DNA of 64,000 bases, taken from NCBI GenBank assembly GCA_022360015.1, contig JAKSDQ010000288.1:124001-188000 (forward strand), in the 5' to 3' direction. How positions within the stretch are numbered: the first letter of the stretch is position 1; the number at the start of each line of letters is the position of its first letter. Shown here piece after piece: positions 28,750 through 38,022 of the stretch. Source of the DNA: Cytophagales bacterium (GTDB lineage Bacteria > Bacteroidota > Bacteroidia > Cytophagales > Cyclobacteriaceae). The translations under genes were made by a program, and so were the position numbers. Below the pieces are notes generated by a model that was not told where the DNA came from, did no database searches, and saw only the letters and a program-made list of their open reading frames with translations.

Positions 28750-29332
28750 ATGAAAAACCGACTGACAAGGCAGGCGCTCACCTTTCAAGAAAGGAGCGGC
28801 GGTAACACTCGGGCTACCCGTTGTGGGGCTAAGCTCAGCTCTTGAAGATATAATTGCCAAAACCAAATATATGGACGAAATCGGCATCCAGCTTTATACC
28901 GTAAGCAATCAACTGGCGGAAAACCCTGAAAAAATGCCGGAGTCCATTGCCATTTTAGGTTTCAAACACGTGGAATTAATAGATATAACCAGCGCCGGGA
29001 ACCTGATGCCCTACCCCAAAGACCTGGGGCTTATGGTAAGAAGTTCATTTTTTCTTTGGACCCACCTGACCGGCAGGTGGGATCTGGCAGAAAAAAATAA
29101 CCTGCCAAAACAACCTGAAGGTTATGGTTTTAACCGGATTCCAGATGATACGGAAGCCTTTGGGTTGAAGCATCTGGTATTTGGGGACATACTTTCCGAC
29201 GAAAGAAGTACCATGGATGATTATAAAAGAAAGGCCGAAAACTTGGGTGAGGAGTGCCCTATTGAACAGTACCACTCACCTGATCCGATGAATAGCATCA
29301 AACAAAGCATTTCTTACTTAAAAGGCATTTAA
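28750..29332 (+). pseudogene. Decayed Tat-exported sugar-phosphate isomerase/epimerase (internal deletion and frameshift)
   Basis: The readable frame from GTG 28823 gives 169 residues of a TIM-barrel isomerase/epimerase (GIQLYTV, GFKHVELIDI, FFLWTHLTGRWDLAEKNN, GLKHLVFGD, HSPDPMNSIKQS). Upstream in the same frame a degraded twin-arginine signal is visible (Arg-Arg at 28772-28777, then FKKGAAVTLGLPVVGLSS). It is cut off by a stop from the natural ATG at 28750, which is in another frame. Inside the ORF the sequence jumps from the middle of the barrel (KRKAENLGEE) to the C-terminal SPDP segment, losing roughly 110 residues that include the metal-binding half. It is therefore a non-functional remnant. 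The next gene starts directly at its stop. Confidence 0.78.
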
Positions 29333-31465
29333 ATGATTCTCTTTTGCAGAGTTTGCTGTTACCTGTTTTTATTGATTGCCCTCTTTAGCTGTCAGCCTGA
29401 AAGTCAAAATGTGGACTGGCCAGCTTATCTCGGCGATAAATCCAGTTCACAGTACTCATCACTCACACAAATCAATCCTTCGAATGTAGATCGATTGTCC
29501 GTATCATGGACCTTTAAAAGTGGTGATGCTGACCCTAAGAATCGCTCTCAGATACAGTGCAATCCTTTGATAATCAAAGGGGTATTATACGGAAGTTCAG
29601 CAAAGCTTAAATTTTTTGCCTTAGACGCGGCTACGGGCGACCAGTTGTGGATATTTAATCCTTTTGAAGAAGAATATGAAATGTTAGGCATAGGCGTAAA
29701 CAGGGGATTGGCATACTGGGAAGATGGAAATGATGCCCGGTTGCTGGTAACAGCCGGTTCATATCTTTTTGCTATCAATGCCAAAGACGGGAAAATAATC
29801 GAAAGTTTCGGCCAGCATGGTAAGGTCGATCTGCACAAAGGGTTAGGAAGGGAGGTTGACGATCGTTCAGTGACAGCGAATTCACCGGGAATCATCTTTG
29901 AAAATTTATTAATCCTGGGAACGCGTGTTTCCGAGGAGAAAGGAGCAGCGCCAGGCCATATCAGGGCCTACAATGTATTGACAGGAAAAATAGCCTGGAT
30001 TTTTCATACTATTCCCAAGCCGGGGGAATTCGGAGCAGAAACGTGGCCTGAGAATGCATGGCATAAAACCGGAGGGACAAATGCCTGGAGCGGAATGAGT
30101 CTCGATGAAAAAAGAGGCGTTGTCTACATCCCCACCGGCTCTGCGTCTTATGATTTTTATGGGGCAGACAGGCATGGAAAGAACCTTTTTGCCAACTGCA
30201 TACTCGCCCTCAATGCCCGTACCGGTGAAAGGCTCTGGCACTTTCAAACTGTACACCATGATCTTTGGGACAGGGACCTGCCTGCACCACCTAACCTTGT
30301 AACGGTTAATCACAATGGAAAAGAAATAGAAGCCCTGGCGCAAATCACCAAATCCGGATATGTTTTCCTGTTTGACAGAGACTCAGGCGAACCCTTGTTT
30401 CCAATCAAAGAGATTCCAGTCCCTGCATCAGATCTGCCGGGTGAGCAGTCATGGCCTACCCAGCCCCTGCCGGTCAAGCCACTACCTTTTGCCCGTCAGT
30501 TTTTAACGGAAGAAAATATCACTAATATTTCGCAGGAAAGTCATGATTATGTTAAAGAAATTTTAAGCCGCACCAGGACCGGGGCACAGTTTATCCCTCC
30601 CAGTGAGGAAGGGACTGTTATCTTTCCCGGATTCGATGGTGGTGGTGAGTGGGGAGGGGCAGCGGTGGATCCTGAGTCGGGTATTCTGTACGTCAATGCC
30701 AATGAGATGCCATGGATATTGACGATGGTTCCGGTTAAAAAGGACCGGAGCAATCTGGCCTATAACCGCGGTGAAGGCATCTACAGGCAATATTGTGGCG
30801 GTTGCCATGGTATTGATAAAAAGGGCGGAACATTTATGGGCAAAGTTCCTGACCTCAACCAGCTTAGGGAGAGGTATGAGCCTTCCGGAGTGAGGCAAAT
30901 CCTAAAGAGTGGCAAAGGGGTAATGCCTGCATTCAACTGGCTGCAAGACCGGCAACTGGAGGTTTTAGAGGCCTATTTGTTTGAATTAAAAGACCTCACT
31001 GTTGCCACAGATGACAATACAGGTGACTTGCCGGAAGAAAGTACCTACACTACCACAGGTTATATCCGGTTTAAAGATCCCGAGGGTTATCCGGCCGTGC
31101 AACCTCCATGGGGAACGTTGAATGCCATAGATCTGAATAAAGGTGAAATATTATGGCAGGTACCTCTGGGAGAATTTAAAGATCTGACCGCAAGGGGCAT
31201 ACCGGTAACGGGCACTGAAAACTACGGGGGACCGGTGGTTACAAAAAGCGGGCTTCTATTTATAGGGGCCACCCAGGACGAAATGTTCAGGGCGTTTGAC
31301 ATAAAGGATGGGAAAATTTTATGGGAGCATAAGTTACCGGCGGGTGGGTATGCCACGCCCAGCACCTATAGGGTCAATGGCAAACAATATGTAGTTATCG
31401 CCTGTGGCGGCGGAAAAATGGGAACTGACTCCGGAGATACTTATATTGCCTTTGCATTACCTTAA
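29333..31465 (+). CDS. PQQ-dependent sugar/alcohol dehydrogenase with fused cytochrome c domain, lipoprotein
   Basis: This 710-residue protein has a lipoprotein signal ending Leu-Phe-Ser-Cys. An eight-bladed quinoprotein propeller carries repeated tryptophan-docking segments (LDAATGDQLWIFNP, LNARTGERLWHF, FDIKDGKILWEHKLP). A cytochrome c domain is inserted in the propeller: the heme motif CGGCH is at residues 488-492 and a candidate Met ligand is in GVMPAFNWL. The family oxidises sugars or alcohols with PQQ and passes electrons through the heme. No PQQ synthesis genes are in view. ATG 29333 directly follows the pseudogene stop. Confidence 0.88.
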   Translation: MILFCRVCCYLFLLIALFSCQPESQNVDWPAYLGDKSSSQYSSLTQINPSNVDRLSVSWTFKSGDADPKNRSQIQCNPLIIKGVLYGSSAKLKFFALDAATGDQLWIFNPFEEEYEMLGIGVNRGLAYWEDGNDARLLVTAGSYLFAINAKDGKIIESFGQHGKVDLHKGLGREVDDRSVTANSPGIIFENLLILGTRVSEEKGAAPGHIRAYNVLTGKIAWIFHTIPKPGEFGAETWPENAWHKTGGTNAWSGMSLDEKRGVVYIPTGSASYDFYGADRHGKNLFANCILALNARTGERLWHFQTVHHDLWDRDLPAPPNLVTVNHNGKEIEALAQITKSGYVFLFDRDSGEPLFPIKEIPVPASDLPGEQSWPTQPLPVKPLPFARQFLTEENITNISQESHDYVKEILSRTRTGAQFIPPSEEGTVIFPGFDGGGEWGGAAVDPESGILYVNANEMPWILTMVPVKKDRSNLAYNRGEGIYRQYCGGCHGIDKKGGTFMGKVPDLNQLRERYEPSGVRQILKSGKGVMPAFNWLQDRQLEVLEAYLFELKDLTVATDDNTGDLPEESTYTTTGYIRFKDPEGYPAVQPPWGTLNAIDLNKGEILWQVPLGEFKDLTARGIPVTGTENYGGPVVTKSGLLFIGATQDEMFRAFDIKDGKILWEHKLPAGGYATPSTYRVNGKQYVVIACGGGKMGTDSGDTYIAFALP

Positions 31466-31483
31466 ATATTTAAAATTGATAAA

Positions 31484-32404
31484 ATGAAATTAGGATTTGT
31501 AAGTGCCATACTTCCGGATTTAAGTCTGGAACAAGTGTTAAATTTTGCAGGGGAAGAAGGGTATGATTGTGTTGAAGTACTGTGCTGGCCCAAAGGGAAA
31601 GCCACCAGAAGATATGCCGGTGTAACACATATTGACGTCGAAAATTTTGGCAAAAAAGAGGCAGAAGAAGTGATCGCCCTGACCAAAAAAACCGGCGTCG
31701 GCATTAGCGCGCTTGGTTACTATCCCAACCCGCTTTCTCCAAATGCAAAAGAGGCTGCGGTCGCGGTCGACCACATAAAAAGAGTAATCAAGGCCAGTGC
31801 TTTGTTCGGAATTAATCAAATGAATACCTTCATTGGTAGGGATTGGAAAAAATCCGTAGATGAAAACTGGCCCCAATTCAAAAAAACCTGGAAACCCATT
31901 ATCAGGTTCGCTGAGAAACAAGGTGTAAAAATCGGCATCGAAAATTGTCCCATGAGTTTTACTGCTGATGAATGGCCCGGAGGAAAGAATCTTGCTACTA
32001 CCCCGGCCATATGGGAAAAGATGTTTCAGGACATTCAAAGCGATTACTTTGGACTTAATTATGATCCTTCCCATTTCATTTGGCAGCATATGGACTCCCT
32101 CAAACCCATACGCGCGTGGGGCCACAAGATTTTTCACGTCCATGCAAAAGATGTACGCCTGGACCATGAACGGCTGGATCAGGTGGGTATCATGGCCCAT
32201 CCCAATGAATATCACACCCCTAAGCTGCCAGGTATGGGTGATGTAAATTGGGGAAAATTTTTCTCCTATCTGGGCGAACAAAAATACACAGGCCCGGTCT
32301 GCGTAGAGGTGGAAGACAGAGTGTTTGAAGGCTCCCTGGCAAAAAGAAAAGCATCTCTCCGGCAAAGCGCTACCTATCTGAGGCAGTTTATGCCCAAAAT
32401 ATAA
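31484..32404 (+). CDS. Sugar-phosphate isomerase/epimerase family protein (AP2Ec TIM barrel)
   Basis: This 306-residue cytoplasmic TIM barrel (no signal) starts [19 protein letters not shown]. Metal ligands of the xylose isomerase-like/AP endonuclease 2 family are visible: Glu in KIGIENCPM, Asp-Pro-Ser-His in NYDPSHFIW, His in FHVHAKDV and Glu in VCVEVED. Members isomerise or epimerise sugars, and some cleave 3-keto-glycosides by beta-elimination. It follows the PQQ dehydrogenase by 18 nt, so it is probably in one operon with it. The exact substrate is unknown. Confidence 0.88.
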   Translation: MKLGFVSAILPDLSLEQVLNFAGEEGYDCVEVLCWPKGKATRRYAGVTHIDVENFGKKEAEEVIALTKKTGVGISALGYYPNPLSPNAKEAAVAVDHIKRVIKASALFGINQMNTFIGRDWKKSVDENWPQFKKTWKPIIRFAEKQGVKIGIENCPMSFTADEWPGGKNLATTPAIWEKMFQDIQSDYFGLNYDPSHFIWQHMDSLKPIRAWGHKIFHVHAKDVRLDHERLDQVGIMAHPNEYHTPKLPGMGDVNWGKFFSYLGEQKYTGPVCVEVEDRVFEGSLAKRKASLRQSATYLRQFMPKI

Positions 32405-32418
32405 TAAAGGCTGCTACC

Positions 32419-32497
32419 CTCCGTGCCTTGGTGCCTAAGTGATGAAAATGGTGAACCACAAAGACACCAAGACACAAAGAGACACAAAGGCATGGAG
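32419..32497. repeat. Intergenic repeat family, copy B (core only)
   Basis: An imperfect palindrome between convergent genes: left arm CTCCGTGCCTTGGTGCC, right arm ending GGCATGGAG, with ACCACAAAGACACCAAGACAC in the middle. The outer 30-bp terminal repeats of copy A are not recognisable here. Confidence 0.72.
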
Positions 32498-32514
32498 AGA
32501 TCTAAAGGGGTTTA

Positions 32515-33264
32515 TCAGAGCTCTCTGATCCAAATGTTACGGTAACTCACCGGGTTGTTATGATCCTGCAAAACCAACGGCAATTTTTCAGCATGGGCTT
32601 TGTATTTTGGTCTTCCAATGTAAAGGGAAGGCCCCTCCAATTCGACACTGTTTTGTATTAAAACCCCGTTGTGAATAACGGTGACCCTCGCCGGACGCCC
32701 AAGGGAGCCATCGGACTTAAACAATGGCGCCTGGTAGATGATATCGTAAGTTTGCCACTCCCCAGGCGGACGGCAGGCATTGGCCAGCGGAATGTGCTGC
32801 TTATAGATACTTCCTGCTTGTCCATTGGCGTATGTGCGGTTTTCGTAGGAATCCAGTACTTGCACCTCATACAACCCTTGAAGAAAAATTCCACTGTTGC
32901 CCCTACCCTGGCCTTCGCCTTCTATTTTGGCTGGTGTACGCCACTCAATGTGTAATTGAACATCACCAAACGCCCTTTTGGTTTGTATGGCTCCTGTTTG
33001 CGGCTTCACGGTCATAGCCCCACCTTCAAGCACCCATGGCGCTTTGCCATCTTTGCCCTTCCAATCTTTAAGACTACTGCCGTCAAACAATACAATAGCA
33101 TCGGAAGGTGGGTCATTGTTTACCCCGGGTGTAACAACTTTTGGTTCAGGCTCCCATACTTCTGTTAACTTGGGATCGCCCTTCTCCTGACCTTTCACAA
33201 TGGATAATGTCGAAAGAAGAACTATAAAAAAGGCCGGTTTTTTAAATTGATAATTTGGTTTCAT
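32515..33264 (-). CDS. DUF1080 (3-keto-disaccharide hydrolase-type) secreted protein
   Basis: This 249-residue protein has an N-terminal signal (residues ~8-25, Val-Lys-Gly-Gln). The single DUF1080 beta-sandwich starts AIVLFDGSSLKDWKGKDG and contains GRGNSGIFLQGLYEVQVLDSYEN and PPGEWQTYDIIYQAP, the signatures of the family. DUF1080 domains resemble concanavalin-like lectins, and some are hydrolases of 3-keto-glycosides. The position between isomerase and GMC dehydrogenase genes fits a glycoside 3-oxidation pathway. It is convergent with the isomerase and divergent from the esterase. Confidence 0.88.
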   Translation of the reverse strand: MKPNYQFKKPAFFIVLLSTLSIVKGQEKGDPKLTEVWEPEPKVVTPGVNNDPPSDAIVLFDGSSLKDWKGKDGKAPWVLEGGAMTVKPQTGAIQTKRAFGDVQLHIEWRTPAKIEGEGQGRGNSGIFLQGLYEVQVLDSYENRTYANGQAGSIYKQHIPLANACRPPGEWQTYDIIYQAPLFKSDGSLGRPARVTVIHNGVLIQNSVELEGPSLYIGRPKYKAHAEKLPLVLQDHNNPVSYRNIWIREL

Positions 33265-33452
33265 GGACTAGGGTCTTTATATTTCTCTATTTAATTCGTT
33301 ACCGTTAATATAGGCTATTATAAAGGCAACAAAAAGCGATATTAAGGTTAAAACGGGGCTAATCGACTCTTTATTGGTTTTTATTCTTCGAACCCACAAA
33401 AAAATAGTTGTATATTGATGGTCAAAAAGCCATTGTTAACCATCTTCATTAT

Positions 33453-34355
33453 ATGAGCTGTAAAATAACACTTTTTTTATCCATCCTTTTCCTGCACTTC
33501 CTCAATGTTTCAAAAGCACAACAAGCATCCCCTTTCCCTGCTGGTAAAGTCATGGAAAGTGAAGCTTTCAACAGCAAAATCCTGAGCAAGGAAGTCAAAT
33601 ATACCATCTACCTGCCTCCGGGATATGATCACTCTAACCGGAAGTATCCGGTGGTTTATTTACTTCATGGCTACACAGACTCTGACATTGCCTGGGTTCA
33701 ATTTGGTGAAATTCAGGCCATTGCCGACAAGGGCATTAATGAACAGACAATTACTCCCATGATTATTGTGACACCCGATGCCGGGGTAACTTGGTACATT
33801 AATGATCACGAAGGAAAAGTGAAATATGAAGATATGTTTATCCGGGAATTTATCCCTTATATCGACCAAAACTACCGCACCAGGACCAAAAAAGAATTCC
33901 GGGCAATCAGTGGGTTATCAATGGGCGGATACGGAGCATTTATTTATGCGATCAAACACCCGGACTTATTTGCGGCCTGCGCCCCTTTGAGCGCAGCCTT
34001 TTACACACAAGAAGAAGTAGTGAATTATGATCAGGACCGATGGGACAGGATAGAATCAGTCATGTATGGCAAAAACCTGAAAGGTAAAAGCCGGATAACT
34101 GCTCACTGGAAAGCCAACAACCCCTTTTATATTTTAGAAAAGGCCGATGTTAAGGCTATCAAGTCTGTCAGGTATTATTTTGATTGCGGAGATGACGATT
34201 TCCTTTATAAAGGAAACAATAAAATGCACACAGTCTTAAGGGACATGGAAATACCCCATGAATTCAGAATCAGGGATGGGGGGCATACCTGGGAATACTG
34301 GCGAACAGGTGTCCTTGACGCACTGGTGTTTATCAGCCAAGGCTTTCACCGTTAG
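33453..34355 (+). CDS. Secreted esterase (putative esterase family, feruloyl/S-formylglutathione-type)
   Basis: From the ATG at 33453 the product is 300 residues with a signal peptide (ITLFLSILFLHFLNVSKAQ). An upstream in-frame ATG at 33408 adds a polar stretch and is not used. The alpha/beta hydrolase (PF00756-like) triad is visible: Ser in GLSMGGYGAF, Asp in YYFDCGDDDF and His in DGGHTWEYW. An oxyanion-type YLLHGYTDS lies upstream. Members remove acyl or feruloyl groups from carbohydrates or act as general esterases. The context suggests plant-derived or glycoside substrates. Confidence 0.87.
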   Translation: MSCKITLFLSILFLHFLNVSKAQQASPFPAGKVMESEAFNSKILSKEVKYTIYLPPGYDHSNRKYPVVYLLHGYTDSDIAWVQFGEIQAIADKGINEQTITPMIIVTPDAGVTWYINDHEGKVKYEDMFIREFIPYIDQNYRTRTKKEFRAISGLSMGGYGAFIYAIKHPDLFAACAPLSAAFYTQEEVVNYDQDRWDRIESVMYGKNLKGKSRITAHWKANNPFYILEKADVKAIKSVRYYFDCGDDDFLYKGNNKMHTVLRDMEIPHEFRIRDGGHTWEYWRTGVLDALVFISQGFHR

Positions 34356-34872
34356 CAGAGAAAAAGCTGAAAGTGGTTTGACACCAATCCAGGATAAAAA
34401 CATGTGGCTGGTATAAAACATATAACTAGCACAAACGCCCCATGACTACAGCACAACCTAAGAATGTGCCAACATTTTTATTATATCACCCAAAACCTCT
34501 GTGTCTCTTTGTGTCTTAGTGCCTTGGTGGTGAAAAATGGTTAACCACAAAGACACCAAGAGGCACAAAGATACTGAGAATTTGTACCGGAAAAGTGGCA
34601 TAACTGTCATGAGACACGCTCGCTAACCCAGTTTAAATCAAAACATTGATTATTAAATGGTTGCAGGTTACTCTATGGAAGAATAACCTTGGGATATTTT
34701 TGAAGAATTAAAAATATAATTATATTAAGGGTAAATATAGAAACATCCTTATCCCTAACTAAACATTAAAATAATAATAGGCAATAAGTTTATCCTTCGT
34801 TTTGTGTTGCTATTAATAGAAGACTTAATGTAAGATTATTTTAACAGACCTTTTTGAATTAAATTCATTTCT
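34356..34872. other. 517-nt intergenic region with repeat copy C
   Basis: Contains repeat copy C (34428-34624) and then a ~250-nt AT-rich stretch that should hold the promoter of the Tat-subunit/GMC dehydrogenase genes. No clear -7 element was assigned. Confidence 0.5.
34428..34624. repeat. Intergenic repeat family, copy C (TIR-bounded, ~197 bp)
   Basis: The left end (34428-34457) matches the left 30-bp terminal repeat of copy A at about 23 of 30 positions. The right end (34595-34624) is a diverged inverse copy sharing CATGAC / GTCATG. The core between them has TTTGTGTCTTAGTGCCTTGG and AACCACAAAGACACCAAGAG. It has the same orientation as copy A. Confidence 0.78.
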
Positions 34873-35487
34873 ATGAGTAAAACTATTGACAGAAGGGGTG
34901 CGCTGAAAACAGTGACCCTGATGATGGGTGGAACGGTAATGACACCTGCCTTGGTAAGCATACTGCAAAGTTGCCAGCAGGCCAGGGATCAACTTGATTG
35001 GGTACCGGTTTTTTTCGACGAAAATCAGGCCCGCATGATTATGGAGGTTTCTGAACATATTATTCCGAAAACCGATACTCCTGGTGCTAAAGAAGCTGGC
35101 GTACACATTTTCATCGACGCATTCGTCAAACACTGTGTACCGGCAAAACTTCAAAATGTCATTCCGGACGGATTAGCAAATCTTGAAAACAAATCCCAAT
35201 CGAGGTTCCGGAAAAGCTTTTTGGACCTGAGCAAAGAAGAGCAGATTGCGACGCTTACCGAAATTGCCGAAGAGGATTACAGTCAGGAAAAAGAAAGTGG
35301 AACACCCGCCTATTTGGAAGGCGGACAGGAGGTGCCTGCTTTTTTCAAGACGATGAAACAACTGACATTGATGGGATATTTTAACTCTGAAAAAGGTGCT
35401 ACGGAAGCCCTTGCATTTGTGGATATACCCGGGGAGTATGAACCTTGTATACCATTGGAAGAAGGGCAGAAAGCCTGGGCACTTTAA
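34873..35487 (+). CDS. Gluconate 2-dehydrogenase subunit 3 family protein (Tat-exported)
   Basis: This 204-residue protein has a twin-arginine signal: Asp-Arg-Arg-Gly-Ala-Leu-Lys near residues 6-12, then a hydrophobic stretch ending LQSCQQ. The mature region has DENQARMIMEVSEHIIPKTDTPGAKEAGV, the pattern of the dehydrogenase small subunit (PF13618). These subunits escort and complete a GMC-type flavoprotein that has no signal of its own. The GMC gene follows after 34 nt, so the pair almost certainly forms one complex in the periplasm. Confidence 0.9.
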   Translation: MSKTIDRRGALKTVTLMMGGTVMTPALVSILQSCQQARDQLDWVPVFFDENQARMIMEVSEHIIPKTDTPGAKEAGVHIFIDAFVKHCVPAKLQNVIPDGLANLENKSQSRFRKSFLDLSKEEQIATLTEIAEEDYSQEKESGTPAYLEGGQEVPAFFKTMKQLTLMGYFNSEKGATEALAFVDIPGEYEPCIPLEEGQKAWAL

Positions 35488-35521
35488 AGTAAACGGGTTA
35501 TCAGGATTAAACACTTAAACT

Positions 35522-37222
35522 ATGAATTTGAATATTAAAGCCAAAAAGCAAAATACATATGATGCCATTGTAGTCGGTTCCGGAATTAGCGGGGGCTGGG
35601 CTGCCAAGGAATTATGCGAGAAAGGACTGAAAACACTGGTACTTGAGCGGGGAAGGGATGTAAAACATATCAAAGATTACCCTACTATGCACCTGAAAAC
35701 ATGGGAATTACCAAATAGTGACCAGGTTTCAGAAGAAGAAAAGAAAAAATACCAAAAACAAAGCCGCACCGGATACACCATCAGGGAGTCTACGAAACAT
35801 TGGTTTGTCAATGACCTGGAAAACCCATACACCGAAGTCAAAAGATTTGACTGGATGCGAGGTTATCACGTGGGAGGCAGGTCTATTATGTGGGGGAGAC
35901 ATTCTTATCGCTGGAGTGATTTGGACTTCGAAGCCAACGCAAAAGATGGTTTTGGTGTAGATTGGCCCATAAGATACAAGGACATCGCACCCTGGTATGA
36001 CTATGTGGAAGAATTTGCAGGCATACAGGGACAGGCAGAAGGGCTGCCCCAGTTGCCGGATGGAAAGTTTTTGCCGGCCATGCAACTAAATTGCCTCGAA
36101 ACACATGCCAGGGACAAGATCCTGGAGAGCTTTCCGGACCGCCTGCTCACAATTGGCCGTACTGCCAATCTAAGCGTACCTCATAAGGGGCGAGGAAAAT
36201 GTATGAATAGAAACCGGTGTATCAGAGGGTGCCCTTACGGAGGCTACTTCAGCAGCAACGCATCTACATTACCCGCGGCTGAAAAAACCGGTAATATGAC
36301 TTTAAGACCACATTCCATTGTTAACTCCATCATCTATGACGCTGAATCTGGCAAAGCAACCGGGGTAAAGGTCATTGATGCTGAGTCCAATGAAATGATA
36401 GAGTATTATGCCCGGATTATCTTCCTGAATGCTTCGGCTTTAGGTAGTACTTTCATTTTGTTAAATTCAAAATCTGACAGATTTCCTGATGGTTTAGGCA
36501 ATGACAGTGGTGAGCTTGGACATAACCTGATGGACCATCATTTCAGGGTGGGTGCGCGAGGTGATTATGATGGCTTCGCAGATAAGTATTATTCCGGAAG
36601 AAGGCCAACCGGCTTCTATATTCCACGGTTCAGAAATGTAAAGGAGCAACGCAGTGATTATCTGAGAGGGTATGGTTACCAGGGAGGTGCCGGAAGGGAA
36701 AACTGGCAACGTGGCGTAAAGGAAATGAGTTTTGGGGCTGATTTTAAGAATGAAATAGTGTTGCCAGGTAAATGGACTATGGGAATGACTGCCTTCGGTG
36801 AATGCCTGCCGTACCATGAAAATAAGGTAACCTTGAATGAGGAGGTCAAAGATAAATGGGGACAGTCAACCTTAACCATTGACTGTGAATTCAAGGAAAA
36901 TGAGTTAACTATGAGAAAAGATATGGCAACGGCCGCAGCGGAAATGCTCGAGGCGGTCGGCATGAAAAACATAGCTACTTATGATAGTATCGGTGGTCCT
37001 GGATTGGGTATCCATGAAATGGGCACAGCCAGAATGGGGCGTAATCCGAAGACCTCGGTCCTCAACGCTTTCAATCAGGTACATGCGGTACCCAACGTGT
37101 TTGTCACTGATGGCGCCTGCATGACTTCAGCGGCTTGTCAAAATCCTTCCTTAACCTATATGGCACTTACAGCCAGGGCATGTGATCATGCGGTTAAGGA
37201 GATTAATAGGACAAACCTTTAA
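35522..37222 (+). CDS. GMC-family FAD-dependent sugar/glycoside dehydrogenase
   Basis: This 566-residue flavoprotein has no signal peptide, consistent with piggy-back Tat export by the preceding subunit. The FAD-binding motif is VVGSGISGGWAAKELCEKG near residues 16-34. FAD-contact segment HVGGRSIMWGRHSYRW follows, then Cys-rich CMNRNRCIRGCPYGG. The catalytic His is in GIHEMGTARMG near residue 499, with Asn in CQNPSLTYMAL near the end. Related enzymes oxidise the 3-hydroxyl of glucosides (glucoside 3-dehydrogenase) or gluconate. Electrons probably go to a cytochrome c. With the DUF1080 hydrolase nearby, 3-oxidation of glycosides is the favoured role. Confidence 0.88.
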   Translation: MNLNIKAKKQNTYDAIVVGSGISGGWAAKELCEKGLKTLVLERGRDVKHIKDYPTMHLKTWELPNSDQVSEEEKKKYQKQSRTGYTIRESTKHWFVNDLENPYTEVKRFDWMRGYHVGGRSIMWGRHSYRWSDLDFEANAKDGFGVDWPIRYKDIAPWYDYVEEFAGIQGQAEGLPQLPDGKFLPAMQLNCLETHARDKILESFPDRLLTIGRTANLSVPHKGRGKCMNRNRCIRGCPYGGYFSSNASTLPAAEKTGNMTLRPHSIVNSIIYDAESGKATGVKVIDAESNEMIEYYARIIFLNASALGSTFILLNSKSDRFPDGLGNDSGELGHNLMDHHFRVGARGDYDGFADKYYSGRRPTGFYIPRFRNVKEQRSDYLRGYGYQGGAGRENWQRGVKEMSFGADFKNEIVLPGKWTMGMTAFGECLPYHENKVTLNEEVKDKWGQSTLTIDCEFKENELTMRKDMATAAAEMLEAVGMKNIATYDSIGGPGLGIHEMGTARMGRNPKTSVLNAFNQVHAVPNVFVTDGACMTSAACQNPSLTYMALTARACDHAVKEINRTNL

Positions 37223-37334
37223 ATATAAGTATGGCGTAATGGACAGTTGACAATGGACAATTATTTTATGGTATACACCCTTGGGCCGGCGATTATGAAA
37301 TCATCGCATCCTCTTATCATTAAGGCCATAGGAT

Positions 37335-37447
37335 AGTACAAGCGTAGCGGGGCTTTTGCACAACGTTTTGGACAAAATTCTTTGCCCAATAAAATGAAAA
37401 TACAGGCATATGTTTGAGTCGTGCAACAGCCACGAGACGCTTGCGGC
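37335..37447. repeat. Intergenic repeat family, copy D (opposite orientation, core missing)
   Basis: Well matched 30-bp inverted ends lie at 37335-37364 and 37418-37447 (shared CAAGCGT...GGCT.TTGCAC). The inner segment from 37362 shares a 23-bp run with the inverse complement of copy A (AACGTTTTGGACAAAATTCT...), so this copy is inverted relative to A. The ACCACAAAG core is absent, leaving a 113-bp form. Confidence 0.78.
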
Positions 37448-37509
37448 TTAGTAATAGCATACAGCAACAGTCAAACCCGGAACTAGGAACCCTGTTCAAA
37501 ACCGAAAAA

Positions 37510-38022
37510 CTAGTGCACATTCAACCTGCCTCTTCTGCCACGGTGATGGCTACCTGACGGGGTAAGACGGTACGTTACCTCGTTGATAATTTCGTCAAAC
37601 CTCGATTTTTGGCTTTCATTACAAATATTTCGCAGTTTCTCAAAATGAGTAAAGGTGAGGGAATCAATGGCCGATTGCGTCTTGCCAATCTGCTCCAACA
37701 ACTGCTGTTTTTCTACAAAGATATTTTTTCGCCCCAACAGGTCGAACAACGCCCGCTTAAGCCTTCTCATCTCTTTAAATGCTGGTTCCACTTCCTGAAA
37801 ATGCTCCTTTCTAAGCCGCTTATATTCCTTAACCTGTTCCCTGGAAAAGTCCAGCTTCCTTGCCACAAATAACTCCATTCTGGCCTGACCCCGGCCACGG
37901 TCCCGATGACTGTACTTTGAAGGTGGCCCCTTCCAGAAAAATAAAATAAGGGAGACATTTAACAACGCCAACAGGATTATTAAAAAAATATATATGCCCG
38001 ATTTAGTAAAATAACGCATCAT
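37510..38022 (-). CDS. Spy/CpxP-like (periplasmic heavy-metal sensor type) membrane-anchored protein
   Basis: This 170-residue protein has one N-terminal membrane helix (residues ~10-30) and a charged helical domain. FSREQVKEYKRLRKEHFQE and FEKLRNICNESQKSRFDEI resemble the LTxxQ-type motifs of Spy/CpxP and the anti-sigma partner 'heavy-metal sensor' family. It is encoded directly after the anti-sigma-like gene (the stop of one abuts the start of the next). It probably senses envelope stress and modulates the ECF sigma factor. Confidence 0.75.
   Translation of the reverse strand: MMRYFTKSGIYIFLIILLALLNVSLILFFWKGPPSKYSHRDRGRGQARMELFVARKLDFSREQVKEYKRLRKEHFQEVEPAFKEMRRLKRALFDLLGRKNIFVEKQQLLEQIGKTQSAIDSLTFTHFEKLRNICNESQKSRFDEIINEVTYRLTPSGSHHRGRRGRLNVH

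Noticed and set aside
31538-32365. 275-residue minus-strand ORF
   Set aside because: It lies fully opposite the sugar-phosphate isomerase gene (31484-32404), whose metal-ligand motifs are clear; this ORF shows no domain and is a shadow.
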